A stretch of DNA of 64,000 nt from Phocoena phocoena (lineage: Eukaryota; Chordata; Mammalia; Artiodactyla; Phocoenidae). The position numbers and the translations under genes were made by a program. The notes under the pieces are model-generated. The model was not told the DNA's origin. It was given only the letters and a program-made list of their open reading frames with translations, and made no database searches. The stretch spans positions 114,157,316 through 114,221,315 of the forward strand of contig NC_089222.1 in the NCBI RefSeq assembly GCF_963924675.1, written 5' to 3'. Of the stretch, positions 63,020 through 64,000 are shown in pieces (within the stretch, counting starts at the first letter, position 1; the number at the start of each line of letters is the position of its first letter).

Positions 63020-64000
63020 TAAGAATTTGTGCATTTTTGATGATGTTTTCATTTTTTAATCAGTTGCTATGGATTTGTATGTCTAGGGCAGATTGGTGAG
63101 TGAGTGTAGGTCATGATCATATGCGGCAAGGATGAAGTCTGCTTGCAGAAGGTACGTTCCTCTGTGATCTTCCCAGACGTTTCTGCTTGGTGGTGTGGGG
63201 CTGGGGAAACAGTAAGAGATTAGTTTTTGGTCTTTTTTTCTGAAGGATAACTTTAGCCTTAGTTTTAGATTTTATTCTCAAAGCATTTATTCTAATGACT
63301 AGGCTTACATGTTTGTAATCCCATGGAAACCTAGTCTGCCTTTTATATGTTTAATTCACTAGATGGTTAAAGCTCTTTTCTGTTCTTTTACATGTGCTGT
63401 GTCTTTTCTTTACATTATAGTTGTTTGACAGATTTAACTGTTCATGCCAGATTTTGTTCCCTGTTCAAAGTGTGTTTTTGTGCTGGTGAACTATTATAAA
63501 TTTTGTGTGTAAACATACCCATTTGTATTCTGCCACTTACAACCTTTTTCTTTTTATCCTTGCACCTTCCTAAAATTCTGGCTCTTTAATTAAAAAGGTG
63601 GACTTATTTTGAGAACTAAATCATATTATTTCAGAAACATTACATTTGGTATATTTATTGTCCTACACAGAATCTCTGTATCACACTCACTTGTATCACA
63701 CTCAGTGTTTGCAAAAAATGTTCATTTATCTCACATAAGGGGCTAATCAAACTGTGTAAGTACATTCCTGGCTGTTTGGAAGCTTTTTAAGCACCATAGA
63801 GAGAGTGCTTGGCTGTGGAAATTGTGTTTGTATATATGGAACATTATTACTGAAATTCTGAACAGAAACAAAGGAAGAATATTGAATTTTAATATTTAAT
63901 CTAAAATATTAATTTTTATATTTAACTGTTTATATTTAACTTAGTGGGATAAATTGGCCCTTAGTAAAGCCAGAACACAATCTAAGAATACAATCTTAGA
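63020..64000. other. AT-rich intronic DNA
   Basis: No gene or confident transposon seen; a 'tgtatcacactca' doublet lies near 63678-63704. Confidence 0.5.

Overview
This window is vertebrate nuclear DNA, almost certainly from a cetacean (whale or dolphin). The main evidence is a set of about fifteen tRNA-derived SINEs of the CHR type. In sense orientation they open with 'cttccctggtggcgcagtgg' and end in an A-tail, and most are flanked by readable target-site duplications. Cetartiodactyl-type L1 3' ends, MIR, L2, hAT-Charlie and MaLR remnants complete a normal mammalian intron. There are no bacterial genes, operons, CRISPR arrays or phage genes.

The only protein-coding sequence I can support is one 327-bp exon at 44127-44453 (+). 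It encodes the first immunoglobulin domain of the axon-guidance receptor ROBO1. It has a clear AG acceptor, a perfect GTAAGTA donor and phase 1 at both ends. At seven positions where ROBO1 and ROBO2 differ, it carries the ROBO1 residue. The rest of the window is the flanking introns: about 44 kb upstream and 19.5 kb downstream. I see no second ROBO1 exon, no CpG-island promoter and no RNA gene.

Layout: 1-6.5 kb is AT-rich intron with an L1 3' end, a hAT fragment and a MIR. 6.5-25.7 kb is SINE-rich, with twelve CHR elements including a nested pair at 17.5-18.2 kb and an alternating-orientation cluster at 23.5-25.7 kb. 25.7-47 kb has no CHR SINE; it holds a MaLR LTR, two L1 3' ends lying tail to tail (28.06-29.79 kb), a strong G-quadruplex-type tract (33.4 kb), an antisense L1 5'-end-like block (35.4-36.5 kb), L2 and MIR remnants, and the exon. 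47-57 kb has four more SINEs, an antisense MaLR LTR, a long L2 and a MER5. 57-64 kb is L2 remnants, simple repeats and AT-rich unique DNA.

I found no evidence for an undescribed biological system. The items most worth a second look are structural or regulatory: inverted repeats that could form double-stranded RNA in the ROBO1 pre-mRNA, the possible L1 antisense promoter 7.6 kb upstream of the Ig1 exon, the Z-DNA and G-quadruplex tracts, and a repeat-poor stretch near 9.85-10.33 kb with homeodomain-type motifs. Family names for repeats come from recognised sequence, not from a database search, and repeat boundaries are approximate unless a duplication is given.
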